A stretch of DNA of 64,000 bases from Lutraria lutraria (taxonomy: Eukaryota; Mollusca; Bivalvia; Venerida; Mactridae): positions 6,582,001 through 6,646,000 of the forward strand of contig OZ026845.1 in the NCBI GenBank assembly GCA_964023205.1. The letters are read 5' to 3'. Within the stretch, counting starts at the first letter, position 1; every line of letters begins with the position of its first letter. Position numbers and translations under genes: made by a program. Below are positions 36,618 through 48,200 of the stretch, piece by piece. The notes below the pieces were generated by a model. That model did not search any database. It was given only the letters and a program-made list of their open reading frames with translations, and was not told the origin of the DNA.

Positions 36618-36950
36618 TTGTTGTATAATCGTCATGAAATTGTAAAACCGCTTACCGTTCCACTGTGTAGTGCAAGTCTATGTAAGTTCAGTTCCTTGAG
36701 TGCGTTCAGTAACTTTGTTAAAGTACCGATCAATCTGTTTTGGAGAATAACGGTTGATAACATGCAACCTCTTTATGCAGTCAGACAAACGCTAGCACAG
36801 TCTGACTTGCTTGATGAAAAAGCTTGTCATCTCTCAGAATATTTAGACGATCCTGAACGATATCACATACCAGCAGGACTTTGTCGATATTGCTGCGTAG
36901 TTGCAGAAAAAGTTATATCTTATTGTATGTCTATTAGTGCTTGGTCTTGA
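36618..36950 (+). CDS. Unrecognised small ORF with conserved YCC peptide, upstream of GPCR copy 2
   Basis: 110 codons; the part from the internal ATG at 36762 is the interesting one, with QSDLLDEKACHLSEYLDD and AGLCRYCC. The same stretch is kept in reading frame in the other duplication block (26431-26550), although the sequence just before it is frameshifted there. The retained frame suggests it was coding before the duplication. It could be an exon of a small secreted or Cys-rich protein, or an old repeat ORF. I do not recognise it. Confidence 0.3.
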   Translation: MLYNRHEIVKPLTVPLCSASLCKFSSLSAFSNFVKVPINLFWRITVDNMQPLYAVRQTLAQSDLLDEKACHLSEYLDDPERYHIPAGLCRYCCVVAEKVISYCMSISAWS

Positions 36951-37229
36951 AATGTTACTAAACACCTGGTATTTATACTTTACCGGATGAAGACTACTTT
37001 GATACATGTAGTTACAAAAGCTGAAAAAATATATGGAATTAAAATTACTTGAAATATCTGTTATATTAAAATTCACTGATGCAAGTTAAAAGAACAAGTT
37101 CAACGGAAGTAAAGCGCGTATTTCAGCAACTGTGAGCGTAAAACTGCTTTTTAGAATTAGTATCTGTAACACGAATTTAAATATAAATTGACTGTGTTGC
37201 GTTTATTTGTGTTTATATAAAAAAACGAC

Positions 37230-37680
37230 AATAGTACGTTTTATCAGAAATAATGCGTGTTATATAAAGACTTAATTAGAAAAAGTGCGTGTTACAAATT
37301 AGAGTTAATCGGAACAGGTACGTGTTCTAATAGAAAAAGCGCATTCCATACGGACTTAATTTGAAAAGTGCATGTTACGCATGTAAAACTGACTTAATAA
37401 AAACGTGTTCACAGATTTAATTAAAAAAGTGCATGTTACACTGACTTAATTTGCGTGTAAACTGACTTAATTTAAATAGTGCGTGTTTCACAGACTTTAT
37501 TAGAAAAGGTGCATGCTAAACAGATTTAATAAGACTCCTTCGCGTGTAAAACTGACTTACTAAAATAATAATTTAAAAGCGCATGTTCACTGACTTAATC
37601 AGAAAAAAGAGTGTGTTATGCAAACAAAATCAGAGAAAAAAACGTACTGCAAAGACTCCATCTCAAAAACGTACACAAGT
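37230..37680. repeat. Decayed array of about 30-bp units before GPCR copy 2
   Basis: AGAAAAAGTGCGTGTTACA, AAAAAAGTGCATGTTACACT and similar units; same kind as 26815-28500 but about a quarter of its length. Confidence 0.65.
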
Positions 37681-37771
37681 AAATTTACGTGCATTATTCA
37701 AAAGTTCGTTTAATCGAAGATTCACATTTTAAACTCACGTTCTTAGGAGTACTGCGTTCAGTTCGACAAAT

Positions 37772-38737
37772 ATGAATACAACATTATTGAACTTGACGGA
37801 CACAAATGCGAGTTCAAATGTAAAATATTTTCAATATTATCTTATAACTATTTCCTTTGTCATTGGTCTAATACAAGTTGTAACAGTGTGTATGTTGCTA
37901 AAATGTAAACGAATGCCGGTCCATGTGAACTACCTTGGAATCAACTTAATGTGTAGTGGAGCAATGAAAAGTGCAACAGTCGGTCTCCATATGCTTATCT
38001 TTACTTTAACACGATATTCCCCACCCACTCGGATTACGTTGGCTGGGTATTTTGTGTCAGTCACATGGTTAACTGTTGCAATGATATCTACAGATCGTAT
38101 GTTAGCAATACGCAAACCGCTTAAGTACCGAATTGTTATGACCAAAGCTCGCATTGTACTAGGAATTATATTGGCCTGGGCTGTTCCTTTGATTTTTCAA
38201 GCTACATCATTCGTTGTAGATTATGGAAAGGACACTTGTTTGAGATCGGGGTCAGATGCTAACTACTGTGAAGCAAGCACACCTTATGCTGTGTTTGGGT
38301 TCAACACGTTTGCCCTATCTATGAATATGATATCATACATCATCGGAAGCAATGCTCTTCAGCGTTTTGGTCGCAAAATTCAGAATTCCACAGGAAAAAC
38401 TTTCCGGTCATCGGAGTCAACAAAGACCCTTAGGAGGTTGTCATTCTTATTCTTTTGTTTGAATATACCAATCATGGCAAATACCCTGATTCATGACATT
38501 CTAGATTTGCCGACTCCTACGACATTTTATGTGATTCTACGTGTTGTCTCGTATATGTGTTTACAGTTTGACGATTGCTTCAATATACACGTCTATTTGT
38601 TTCATTTCAAAGAATGTAAACTGCGACTGTTCGAAACGTTCTTAGGTAGGCTTGGTGTATGGTCGGATGAAATACGCACACTTAAGTGTAGCGTGTATCA
38701 AATTCATGTACCAGAATTCTCTTCGGGTAGAAAATGA
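37772..38737 (+). CDS. Divergent rhodopsin-like GPCR, copy 2 (intronless)
   Basis: 321 residues, collinear with the receptor at 28571-29545 and mostly identical to it, beginning MNTTLLNLTDTNASSNV. It shares DRMLAIRKPLKYR after TM3, FFCLNIP in TM6 and FNIHVY in TM7. Unlike copy 1 it keeps a tryptophan in TM4 (GIILAWAVPL). Differences are spread over the whole length, including the extracellular loops and the third intracellular loop (RRAGHTFPNAFAKTSRLSES against QRFGRKIQNSTGKTFRSSES), and the frame is intact, so both copies appear to be under constraint. The AATAAA found just after the stop of copy 1 is altered here to AATCAT, so this copy may use another poly(A) site. The upstream sequence is homologous as far as about 34.1 kb, apart from an inserted LINE-derived block. 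Ligand unknown. Confidence 0.85.
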   Translation: MNTTLLNLTDTNASSNVKYFQYYLITISFVIGLIQVVTVCMLLKCKRMPVHVNYLGINLMCSGAMKSATVGLHMLIFTLTRYSPPTRITLAGYFVSVTWLTVAMISTDRMLAIRKPLKYRIVMTKARIVLGIILAWAVPLIFQATSFVVDYGKDTCLRSGSDANYCEASTPYAVFGFNTFALSMNMISYIIGSNALQRFGRKIQNSTGKTFRSSESTKTLRRLSFLFFCLNIPIMANTLIHDILDLPTPTTFYVILRVVSYMCLQFDDCFNIHVYLFHFKECKLRLFETFLGRLGVWSDEIRTLKCSVYQIHVPEFSSGRK

Positions 38738-38917
38738 ATAGAATCATGATCGAGCCGTACATCCCTCGATACCTTGGAATGTGTTTATTGTAATATTATC
38801 GTAATCGTGTCTGATGATTCTGGCCAAGTGTAGTTTTATGTTGTGTCCTATTGTCATGTTGATGATTGTCATTTATCAATACAATTAGGTAAGCCATATG
38901 TATTATAATTTGATGTC

Positions 38918-39390
38918 CTGGCCGCGGTCATGGTCCAGTGGTGATGGTCCAGTGGTGATGGTCCAGTGATGATGGTCCAGTGGTGATGGTCCAGTGGTGA
39001 TGGTCCAGTGATCATGGTCCAGTGATGATGGTCCAGTGGTGATGGTCCAGTGGTGATGGTCCAGTGGCCATGGTCCAGTGATGATGGTCCAGTGGTGATG
39101 GTCCAGTGGTGATGGTCCAGCGGTCATGGTCCAGTGGTCATGGTCCAGTGGTCATGGTCCAGTGATTAGTACGCCTGATTTGTAACCGAGTGAACCGGGT
39201 TCGATTCTCGATTGCGGCAGGTCAAACCTTTCCATGAAAATCTGACAAATGTAGAGAAGTTGTCGGTTCCTTGTGGAATGGTACGTTGTTTCCGGTTATT
39301 TTACCGTCCAGGAAAACTTGTTAGGTGAATCGGCTGAATGACTGAAACAATGTTGAAAAACGGCGTTGATTAAACCCAGAATGAACAAAT
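38918..39390 (+). mobile_element. SINE, family 1, with A box amplified into a 14-bp array
   Basis: CTGGCCGCGGTCATGGTCCA begins the head, but the segment ATGGTCCAGTGGTG is repeated 17 times (38931-39168) before the head resumes at TGATTAGTACGCCTGATTTG. A normal B box (GGTTCGATTCTC), body and tail (AAAAACGGCGTTGATTAAAC) follow. Lies just after GPCR copy 2, in the same place as the SINE after copy 1. Confidence 0.8.
38931..39168. repeat. 14-bp tandem array made from a SINE A box, 17 copies
   Basis: ATGGTCCAGTGGTG and one-base variants (GTGATG, GTGATC, GTGGCC, GCGGTC) repeat every 14 bp. Confidence 0.92.
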
Positions 39391-39504
39391 TAGATATACT
39401 GCCATATAGTTATCGCGTATTTCTAGTGAAGTCAAACTTCTGTATACGAGCAAATCCACCAAAATAAGCAATGAAGTGTGGCCTTTTGTATGAATTTCAG
39501 TTTA

Positions 39505-39760
39505 TACGTGGTCGATCGGTTAGTGTGCTGGACTTGTAACTCGGCGATCCCGATTCGAATCCAAGTAGCGACAGGTCATACCCTTCTAAATGCGATAAGA
39601 ATGTCAATGTTCCTCTATATGTGCGGAAGTTGTTGGCTTCATTTGGAAGGGTGAGTTAGTACTGGTAAGAATTCAGTCCGCGAGACTGGTTACGCGAACC
39701 GCTCGTAGTATATAACTGAAGTATCGTTAAAAACGCCTTTAAACCAACTGAAACAAAACA
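39505..39760 (+). mobile_element. SINE, family 1, near complete
   Basis: Head GTGGTCGATCGGTTAGTGTG, CTGGACTTGTAACTC, B box ATTCGAATCC, body GGAAGGGTGAGTTAGTACTG, tail AACGCCTTTAAACCAACTGA. Confidence 0.7.
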
Positions 39761-40641
39761 TAGACAGGAAGTTGTATATTATTCATATGTTGGGGCATAT
39801 TTGCTTTAACAAACCATTACACGTGTTCGATTAATGCATTTCTTGTCTACCAGTCTGTGATTTCCGCTCCTCGGGCCTTATAAAAAGTCTAGGGTCGTGG
39901 GGAAAAGTGAGGGTATGTCGGGTAACCAGAGACAAACAATTTGTGTACGTCTAAGACCAACTGCAATTGATCATAGATAGAAAACGAGTTCTTTTTTTTA
40001 CATTTTCTGAAGGACATTTTATGTACTAAAAATCTCGCACCATTCAGCCATGTTGTTCTTATTTGACCGTATAAATGAATATGTAATGTGTTTTAAACAA
40101 AGAATATTATCTGATTTGATTTCATTTTTCGGAACGATGTACAATTAAACCTATGTCAGCGGCCATCTCCGAATGAAGGTCTTCCGGTGAATTAAAGTCA
40201 TTCATAATAAACCCAACTATTGATTTACTAGAACAAAATGACCAGAATAAAGACCACCTGGCGATAAAGGCCACATTATGATTTCCCAAAGTGGTCTTTG
40301 TTCATTTGTTTGATTGTACCTCTGCATGGCTACATGTAAGGAATGGTACATCCACCTTGTGGAGACTCGTTCTTGTGGTAACTCAACAAAGTCACGTGAT
40401 TGCATGAATGCTCAATCTATATATTGATTTTCTATACAAGAACGACACTTGAACAACACATTATATACGACTAATTGCTGCATGTGTTTGTATTGTGCAA
40501 ATATATTGTATAATTTATCGTTGCATTTACTCTTTATTTCATATTGTTTTTGCGTAATGAAAAATGGTGTTTTGAGTTGAATAAATCTGTTGTTATAATC
40601 CGCTTTTTTTATACTTTATTACCACAAATCAGTCATGACTA

Positions 40642-40715
40642 TCGAAGGCCACATCCGTAGTCCATTAGCAATGTTCCGGACTTGTAATCCGGTGTTCATC
40701 GGTCGAATCCGAAAA
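40642..40715 (+). mobile_element. SINE head, family 1, truncated
   Basis: TCGAAGGCCACATCCGTAGT, then TCCGGACTTGTAATCCGG and GGTCGAATCC, a degenerate tRNA-like head with no body. Confidence 0.5.
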
Positions 40716-40779
40716 CGATTACACATACGTATATGTATCACAAGTCACATTGTTTTTGTTCTGCTTGATAGAGTCCTCA

Positions 40780-41190
40780 TATCTCACAGAATAGCCAAAC
40801 ATTTTGAGTAGATGACCATGTATATTAATTCTGGGTCATTGGATCAAAAGGTCAAGGTTACAGAGGTAAAATGTCATATACTTTAGCACACATTCACATG
40901 ATTTATGATTATCTTTTGACACTGATACTTCACATACCACAAGATGATTGTTTTTTTTTCAATGTATTTTAGAAGTTCGACATGGTGTTAGTGCTCACTT
41001 CGTTTAAGATCAAGGTCATCAGGTGTCATGAAAATGAATTTCAATATCTTGATAATAATTATGCCCCCTTTCGAAGGAGAAGGGGTACAGTGTATATTCC
41101 TTTGTAACCGGACCTAGAGAAGTATAAGAGGTTGGTCATCACATGCAGATGATCCCTTTCGATTTTGAGGTCAGTAGGTCATGGTCCTAC
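40780..41190. repeat. Degraded interspersed repeat of GGTCAAGGTTACAG / GAGGTCAGTAGGTCA type
   Basis: GGATCAAAAGGTCAAGGTTA, CGAAGGAGAAGGGGTACAGT and TGAGGTCAGTAGGTCATGGT are words I associate with a widespread bivalve repeat. Similar pieces are at 41700-41900 and 47600-47670. Confidence 0.45.
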
Positions 41191-42204
41191 TATCCAGGGT
41201 ATATGTGTTTCACTAACACTTCTTGTTGCTTTTTGGACCATATGATTGCTCGTTTCGTTCGTTGCTGGTCAATAATTTCATGATGCGTGGAGTGGTTTTC
41301 AAATATATTAACCACATCATGAAAATGTTTGGCGTGCGAGACCCAGGTACATAGCACAAATGTCCATTTAGCACAGTGTTCTTTGTTGATTTGCACTATA
41401 TAAGTATAGTGATGGTGTTGTTGGTGTCTGTGGCATAACTTTGCCGTGCATTGTCGAATTGCAGAATTGCAAACGTGTCGCGTGAAAGACGCAGGTCCGA
41501 AGCTTTCTGATATAAAAGACGGACGATACAATCTTAACTTATCTAACACAGAAATGGTACCTTTTATATTCAGTATAATTTTTGTAATGTTGAAACAGAG
41601 GGAGACAACTCATAATTCGTGTACTGAACGCCAACTTCTTTTTATAGTTCTTCAAAAGTCCAGACACTTATGTGTGCATATATATAGGATTTGATTACCT
41701 TTAAGTTTAAACTCTAAGTGTGACCTTGACATTTGAGGTAGGGACTTGGGTGTAGTACGTTGTCTTGATGTGCTGAACTTCTTCGTCTTATTTCATGACT
41801 ATCCTCTCATGAATGTCAAAGTTACAATCAGGACATGGAAAATACATGGGTACACAGATGGTCAGACAGGCAGTCAGACCGACATACTGAGTGTGATTTG
41901 TATATGGCCAACGTAAGGGCCTTTACCGTCTGACCAGGATCTACAATAAAACCCAGGAGCAGCGCTACACTTGGTGACTGATACGCATTTAGAATTACAG
42001 CTCATGTTAATCAAATCCTAGTTGCTAATTAAACGAACGAAAAGCGGTCTGTGAAAAGTTCGTTTGCACCAAGAGGTGGTTAAAAAAGGGGGCTCGAAAA
42101 TTTAACAATACCTATTAGTGATGATTTTGTACGAATTTTTCACACACGTGTGAGGAATTCGTACGATTTTTCACACCAGTGACGAATTCGGAAACGTACA
42201 ATTC
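41191..42204. other. Noncoding stretch
   Basis: Holds a 119-codon open frame on the - strand (41190-41549) with no recognised domain, and repeat-like sequence with GACAGACAGTC-type words at 41850-41890. Confidence 0.35.
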
Positions 42205-42345
42205 AACAAGGGTAAGTTAGTACTGGTTAATAAGAAGTTCAGGTAAGCTCACGGTTAGGAACCTTGTATGTGTCATAATAGACGTTGCCACACTATCAAG
42301 TTAAAGGTCGAAGTAATATTGAAAACCATGGCAGTCTGAAAATAA
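42205..42345 (+). mobile_element. Degraded SINE body, family 1
   Basis: AAGGGTAAGTTAGTACTGGT at 42209 matches the SINE body of 39660. The rest is diverged and the tail is not clear. Confidence 0.35.
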
Positions 42346-42734
42346 GGTGGCGTACTACGGAGGCGGTCTTAATTATTTGAAAATTAGATAAAAGGTGTTT
42401 TACGGAGGTTGAATTCGGGTCAATATGTATCATTACTACAAAGCATCAATAAACACAAACTATTTACCAATTTTTATTTTCAATAATAAAACAATAACGC
42501 TTAACAGAAAAAGTCACCCAACACCCAAGGAATGCAACACTTATGATCAACAATAACAAATATTGTACCTGCACATTGTTTTATATATAAACAGTATACT
42601 CATGTCGGTCTGAATTGTTACTATAAAATCCTAATTTTTAAACAAATGAAAAAATAATTGTATTGAGATTTTGACACGTACGTACGAAATAAAAATATTT
42701 AAAACGGAATCTCAATGTCTGTAAAAAATAGCAG

Positions 42735-43085
42735 TGTCTACAGTTCTCAGACTGACCCTACTTTTGTGGCCGTCCCCAAAATTTCCCACAGCAAAATCGA
42801 AAGTACGAACTATTATGGGACGAATCGTACCTCCAGAGTTAAGAGAAAAATATGTTTTTGCGACCTGCCTACCATATTTGTTTGGTCGAATTACTGTGGA
42901 ATCATTAAATTTCGTTGGGGATTTTAATTTCGTGGATTTCGTGGGTCGGCTCATCCACGAAATCAAACCCCACGAATTTAAATGCAGAGATAATGCATAT
43001 CTTTTCAAAAATCAAATTCCTCGAATTTATGTCCCCACGAAATAGCCATTTTAGTGAAAACTACGAAAATTGAGCCCAGCGAAAA
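42735..43085. repeat. Foldback repeat with CACGAAAT / ATTTCGTGG arms
   Basis: TTGGGGATTTTAATTTCGTG then GAT (42915-42937) pairs with ATCCACGAAATCAAACCCCA then CGAA (42955-42978). The left part (ACGAATCGTACCTCCAGAGT) is related to 50533-50560. Confidence 0.65.
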
Positions 43086-43089
43086 TAAA

Positions 43090-44530
43090 TGAAAATACAG
43101 TATCTTAAACATGGCTACTTTTTATCTGATCTTTGATATGTTTAAGTGGACGATACAAATCCTACTTTGTATGTGTTTTTTTTACCTAGACATACATATA
43201 TATAGACTATTGACATATCTCGGCAGTCCGACAAAGTCCAAAATAAATCGAGCTTCTAAAGTTTAAACTTAATAATCGTTTTAACTAGGTCAACGTTTCA
43301 ATTAAATTAAATTGGTAAGAACATACAAGAAGAAAGACCTTTAATCATTACTCAATGTGTCACTGCCAAAATTATACAATGATATTATGGTTAATTATTA
43401 CATGTAAACATGTTTGATATATCATGACCAATACGTACAATATTTAATTAGTAATGGTTTATTAGTTTATAAAAGAAGTTAAAAACTATTGTCTAAATGA
43501 AATAATAGTTTAATGACATGAACAGTAGATATGTGTGTGTCCTTTAGAACGGTGATTATTTATCAAAACAAATAATCTTAAGTTTTTGTATTCTAGTAAG
43601 TAGACGGACAGGACTTTTGTATGTCTGTAATTAAATTGTATAAAGCTATTTAGGTAAAAAAAACGGTACATAAATTTATATCCCGTAGATTTCAACATAA
43701 TTTTGTATTTTTCTCACTAGAGTTTTCAGAAAAATTATATACATGAGTGTAACAAGTTTTCAGAATAAATTGCTCATTACCATCTTATTACACTGTTAAA
43801 CGATTCAAGCAGTTCTTGTTGAATTCCAACATGCCGCGCTTGCCATCACAAAAGTATAAACAACAATGTGTTTTTCCTTTGAAAAGAAGAAATCTATGCC
43901 TGATAAAGCATTGATATTTTTAATTTTTGTTTATTTCCGAATTATCTCCCCTTTCATTTCTATTAATAGATCTCTCTGCTTTAGTTGCTTATCAAAATTT
44001 ACAGGTCGCTTCTAATTTCACTACCTTGGGTATGCTTCTTATCACATACAAAGAAGTATTCTGCAAATTACATGACTGTCAGATTCAGGTTTACATACCT
44101 TATATAATATAAATTATATTAGAATAAAAATAGGATCTCAGGATACAAAACAAGAGATCGGCCTGTATGCCCAAATAAAATGTTCGTTCTCTTTTTATTT
44201 CTTGCCAAAAGGCATGCCACATATAATTCTTATATGAATGTGTAAGTAGACAGTTGGATAGATTGAATTATTCACTAAATAAATTTATATACTTGAATGA
44301 AAATTATCCTAAGAATAATGCACACAAAATATTAGACTGATTCAAGTTATGGGATAAATCTCTATTTTTTTTATAACCTCAGTCACTAAAAACATAGAAC
44401 TGAAAAATAAAACCCTGAAACAATCGTATTATTAAGTGTTCCGCTTCATCCATTAATCATAATTTCTACTTTAATGTTTGATAATGTAGCTTAATTGATA
44501 TGAATATTAAGTACGTCAGTTACATTCATA
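43090..44530. other. AT-rich noncoding stretch
   Basis: No gene, RNA or repeat recognised. Confidence 0.45.
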
Positions 44531-44555
44531 ATTTGTTTTAGTTAAGCTGGACTGT

Positions 44556-44696
44556 ATGACAAATGTTAAAGATGATTTCTTTGCAAATTTGAAGACCTTA
44601 AACAATATTGCAGCAGATAAACACACAAAAAAAGTACTGAAAGTACTCGTGGAAACTGAACTTGCATACACTGCAACATGGAACGAGAACTTGTAA
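44556..44696 (+). CDS. Unrecognised short ORF in duplication relic C
   Basis: Reads MTNVKDDFFANLKTLNN, then about 30 charged residues ending ETELAYTATWNENL and a stop at 44694-44696. A plausible acceptor (TTTGTTTTAG) ends at 44541 and joins the open frame, so it could be a terminal exon. Its 3' part (44655-44735) is homologous to 26095-26190 of block A, where the frame is not kept. No family recognised. Confidence 0.2.
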   Translation: MTNVKDDFFANLKTLNNIAADKHTKKVLKVLVETELAYTATWNENL

Positions 44697-45080
44697 AACA
44701 AATGAATGGCTGATATAGAAAACGTTCAGTTTCTGATTAAGAAGAAATCAGAAATCTAGAGTTCAGTCCCTTTATGTATGACGTTAGGCTAGAATTAATT
44801 TCAAAACACAACAAAATGAAGTCGCTCAGCAACAAGATACGAATAAATAAACTAACAATATGAAAGTTGGCCAGCAACTTCCATGTTAAATTGAAATACA
44901 TATAAAACAGACAATGTATATTAACATAACTAATGAATGAAAGAGTCGTGATAAAACAAGAACTAGGTCGCGAAAATGGGTTCAACTAGATAATAATAAC
45001 TTTCAATTTATTTCAGTTGCTTAAACGCCTTTTTCAACTACAGTTATATATATAGCGGCCTGTTTACCTTACCAGCCTCC
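44655..45080 (+). repeat. Relic C of the GPCR-region duplication
   Basis: 44655-44735 matches 26095-26190 of block A (ACTGCAACATGGAACGAGAA against ACTGCAACATTGAACGGGAA). 44755-45080 matches 33545-33910 of block B. No GPCR sequence is present here. Confidence 0.6.
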
Positions 45081-45205
45081 CTGGACTGTACGCTAAACTG
45101 TATTAAAATCGACATTTTGGTCAAATTGTCATACAAGGATATGACCTGCTGCAACCGTGGTTCGAACCCCGACTACCTATCTATATCCATCGCACTTCTC
45201 ACTGG
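45007..45205 (-). mobile_element. SINE, family 1, near complete
   Basis: On the - strand the head CGGTCCAGTGAGAAGTGCGA-like, B box GGTTCGAACC, the AGGTCATATCCTTGTATGAC segment, and tail AAAGGCGTTTAAGCAACTGA. Follows duplication relic C and lies just beyond the end of the PPxY gene. Confidence 0.65.
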
Positions 45206-45267
45206 ACCGCAAGCGAATTTTCAATTTAATGAAGTAATACACGCAAAATGAATAGTGGTTTTTGTAT

Positions 45268-48200
45268 TTAAATGACAGATAAATCTGCCATCATAGCATT
45301 CCTACGAGGGGATAGTTGAATTGTTCCGGGTACAGACGATGTCGTATTTGTAGAAGTTTGGTTCGCGCCTGTATCAGAGGTATTTTGCCCGTTCAATAGT
45401 ATAAAAGGATTAGCACGTGGAGTTGCTGAGGGCACACGTGTTTGAGCACGTGATATCCTCGAAGTTGCACCTAAAACACGTGCAACTGTTTCACTACGAG
45501 ATTGTAACTCTGCTCTACTTGCAACACGTGACTCCTGTCGTGAATTTGATTCACTAAAGTCAGATAGGCTTGATAAAGATGAAGTAGACTCATTCATTGC
45601 CTGATTTTGCACATTTCTCTGGTTTTCAACTCTCGTATGTTCCATTGTATGATCATTTGATGACGTTTCGTTATTGTTGCGCGATAAACTCGACTCATTA
45701 TTTTGGTTATCAGAATTATTAACTTCTTCCGGGACTGGTGTAGTAATGAACCGTTGTCTTTGGCGCGCTGGTGTTTGACCGCGAGCAAATTGTGAATAAG
45801 CGGGCGGGGCTTCATTTGGGACCGCCCCTGGTATTTGAGAACTTCTAAACGATTGTGAATTAGTTGTAGGATGTCTGCCACTAGTTCGTGTGGCAGCTAT
45901 TGCTCCTCGCTGTGGTGCAGGCGTCAAACCTCTATATCGCTGATTGGAATTTACGTGACCTGTAACTGTCACAGGGCGGTAATGAGATTCTGGCATTTCT
46001 ACACTATATACTGGTGGAGATGATACATAGTCAGGTGGCTTTCGTGGCTCTACTCCTCCTGGTACCCGGGGCACTGAAATATTATAAACAATAATTTACT
46101 TGCTATCTACGCATCAACGTTTTTATAAGGCAATCCCCTGAGGTACATTATTGACCGATATCTTATATCGATGATCTGCTACGATACACATATTTATGGA
46201 CTATACTGTATACATATATATAATGTCTTATAGCCTCCCCCCCATTTTGCGACCACTTCAATATGATCACACTTTAAAAGAGGCGTAACTTCCATGAAAT
46301 AACTAGAGTTATCACTGAAGGTGATAAATATCCCTAGATACCACCTCCTTGACACAGTTATTGTTACATTTTACAAAGGGAAATAAAACAGTCACTTTTT
46401 CATATTTCTTTGAATATCTGCAAAAAGTTGCTGAGGTAAAGCCCGGATAATTTCTATATAAACATTATTTAATAGGAACAAAGGGTCATAACTCATGGAA
46501 ATTAACCTGGACAGAACATACACAACTTGGCTTACTACTGTAAGGAGTTGCAGAGGAATTGTCCGGACAAATTTTGTCTACACACGTACGGACCGACCGA
46601 CAAGGAGAACTCAATACAGCCCCCATATATTTCATATCGGGGGCTTTAATAATTTTATTTGATCGTAGACACTTTGATTATATGGTCAAGTTGATGTAGC
46701 TCTGGTTAAAAGTAGTCAGTGAACCGTCAGTTAATTTCTGACAATAGTTCGGACCAGTTAAGAGGTGAGCTGATGTTGCTCAATGGTAAAGAAAGCAAGT
46801 AAAATGACATCTTTATTCTCTTTAGAAACATAAGCCGTTAACTTCAAATCACATATATAATAAGTTAAAACTTTATTGCACGATTCAGAAAAAAATCGTC
46901 GGTTGCTCCTTAACGCGTATAGATCATTATCCGCTAATCCAATTGTCGCGTACCATAAAATTATAAATCTATAATACTATAAGTCTAACACCCTAGCGTT
47001 AAAATAGAAAACTGTGCACTATACACTCAAAGCTTAATTGTCAAAATGCGTACACCATTTCATTTATTGTAGTTTTGACTGCGCGTAAATCAGATAAGAA
47101 ACAAGTAGTGAAACGACCATTCTCATTTGTTGCTTTGTCTAGCCTTTTCCTGATTTTACTTTGTGAAAGCTTGTCGCGTTTTAGATATTATCACGAATGT
47201 TCAAACACATGTAATTGCTTGAATAAATCTTTGTAGCTATATAAGGAATAAAAATATGGTATTTCAATACTTTATGTAAAAAGGAAAATAAAGTAATTAT
47301 TGTATACTTATGCGATAATATCTTTTAGTAGATCTATATATGGTGGTCGGTTCAGGAAGGCATTTTTCCCGGACTGTATTCTTACCAGTACTATATAACC
47401 TGTAACAAGGACCTGGCAACTTATCCTCATGTGGTGAAAAAAATTGTTTGTCAAATATTCCTGCCGCGACCGGTATCACTGGCTTACAAGTTCAGTGGAC
47501 TGTTAGATTACGGCATTGTGAAAACACGTAAACTTGATATTTCAATGGCATGTTTTTTTAACTTTGGACTGATAAGCCACTAAATCAAGTCAAACAATAG
47601 GTACCAGACGTCATCACATGTTGATGACCCCTATTGATTTTAAGTTCAATAGTTCAAAGGACAAATGTTCCAGTTGGCCTTAAATGGACATCCTTGTGTC
47701 ACAAGCACGTCTTGTGTTTATACTTACTGTTCATGGCTTCCTCCTGCTGTATACGTCTAACTCTACTGTTCCGTTTGTCCTGATAATTCTTGTAACAACA
47801 TACAATAATGGATGCCACTAGTGCAATAAACACAAGTCCACTGACTACACATGCCACGATTAACACACTTGTTGATATACTGAAACAATACGATAAATGA
47901 CCAATTAACGTATACAGTAAAGCTCTTCTTAACGACATCTTTTAAATTAAGTCCACCCCATAAAGCGACCACTAATTTTCAATATTGTCTTTTAATAACC
48001 CAACTTGATAATGTTACCACTTCAATAATAAAACCACTTGTCATTTATCACAATACATGTTCGTACTAACACAAACATACAGTGCTGAAATAAATTTGTC
48101 ATTTATTCGCTTATTTTTGGTAATAAATGTATCCGTATATTGTTCAAAAGGTCTTACAATATGCTTGTTCAATTACATGTATGTAAGTTTCAATTTCATA

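Larger units (their letters stand above)
33545..38905 (+). repeat. Segmental duplication, block B
   Basis: The part from 34145 on matches block A (with the 1.9-kb insertion at 34263-36188). The part at 33545-33910 matches 44755-45080: TAGAATTAATTTCAAAACAC is in both, each followed by a - strand SINE. Confidence 0.75.

Noticed and set aside
38903..39127. His/Trp/Asp-rich - strand ORF
   Set aside because: It is the translation of the 14-bp SINE-derived array; 14 is not a multiple of 3 and all frames are read in turn.
41190..41549. 119-codon - strand ORF
   Set aside because: No domain, no splice context and flanked by interspersed repeats; length alone is not enough.
42712..43045. Overlapping ORFs on both strands
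   Set aside because: They arise from the foldback repeat with CACGAAAT arms.
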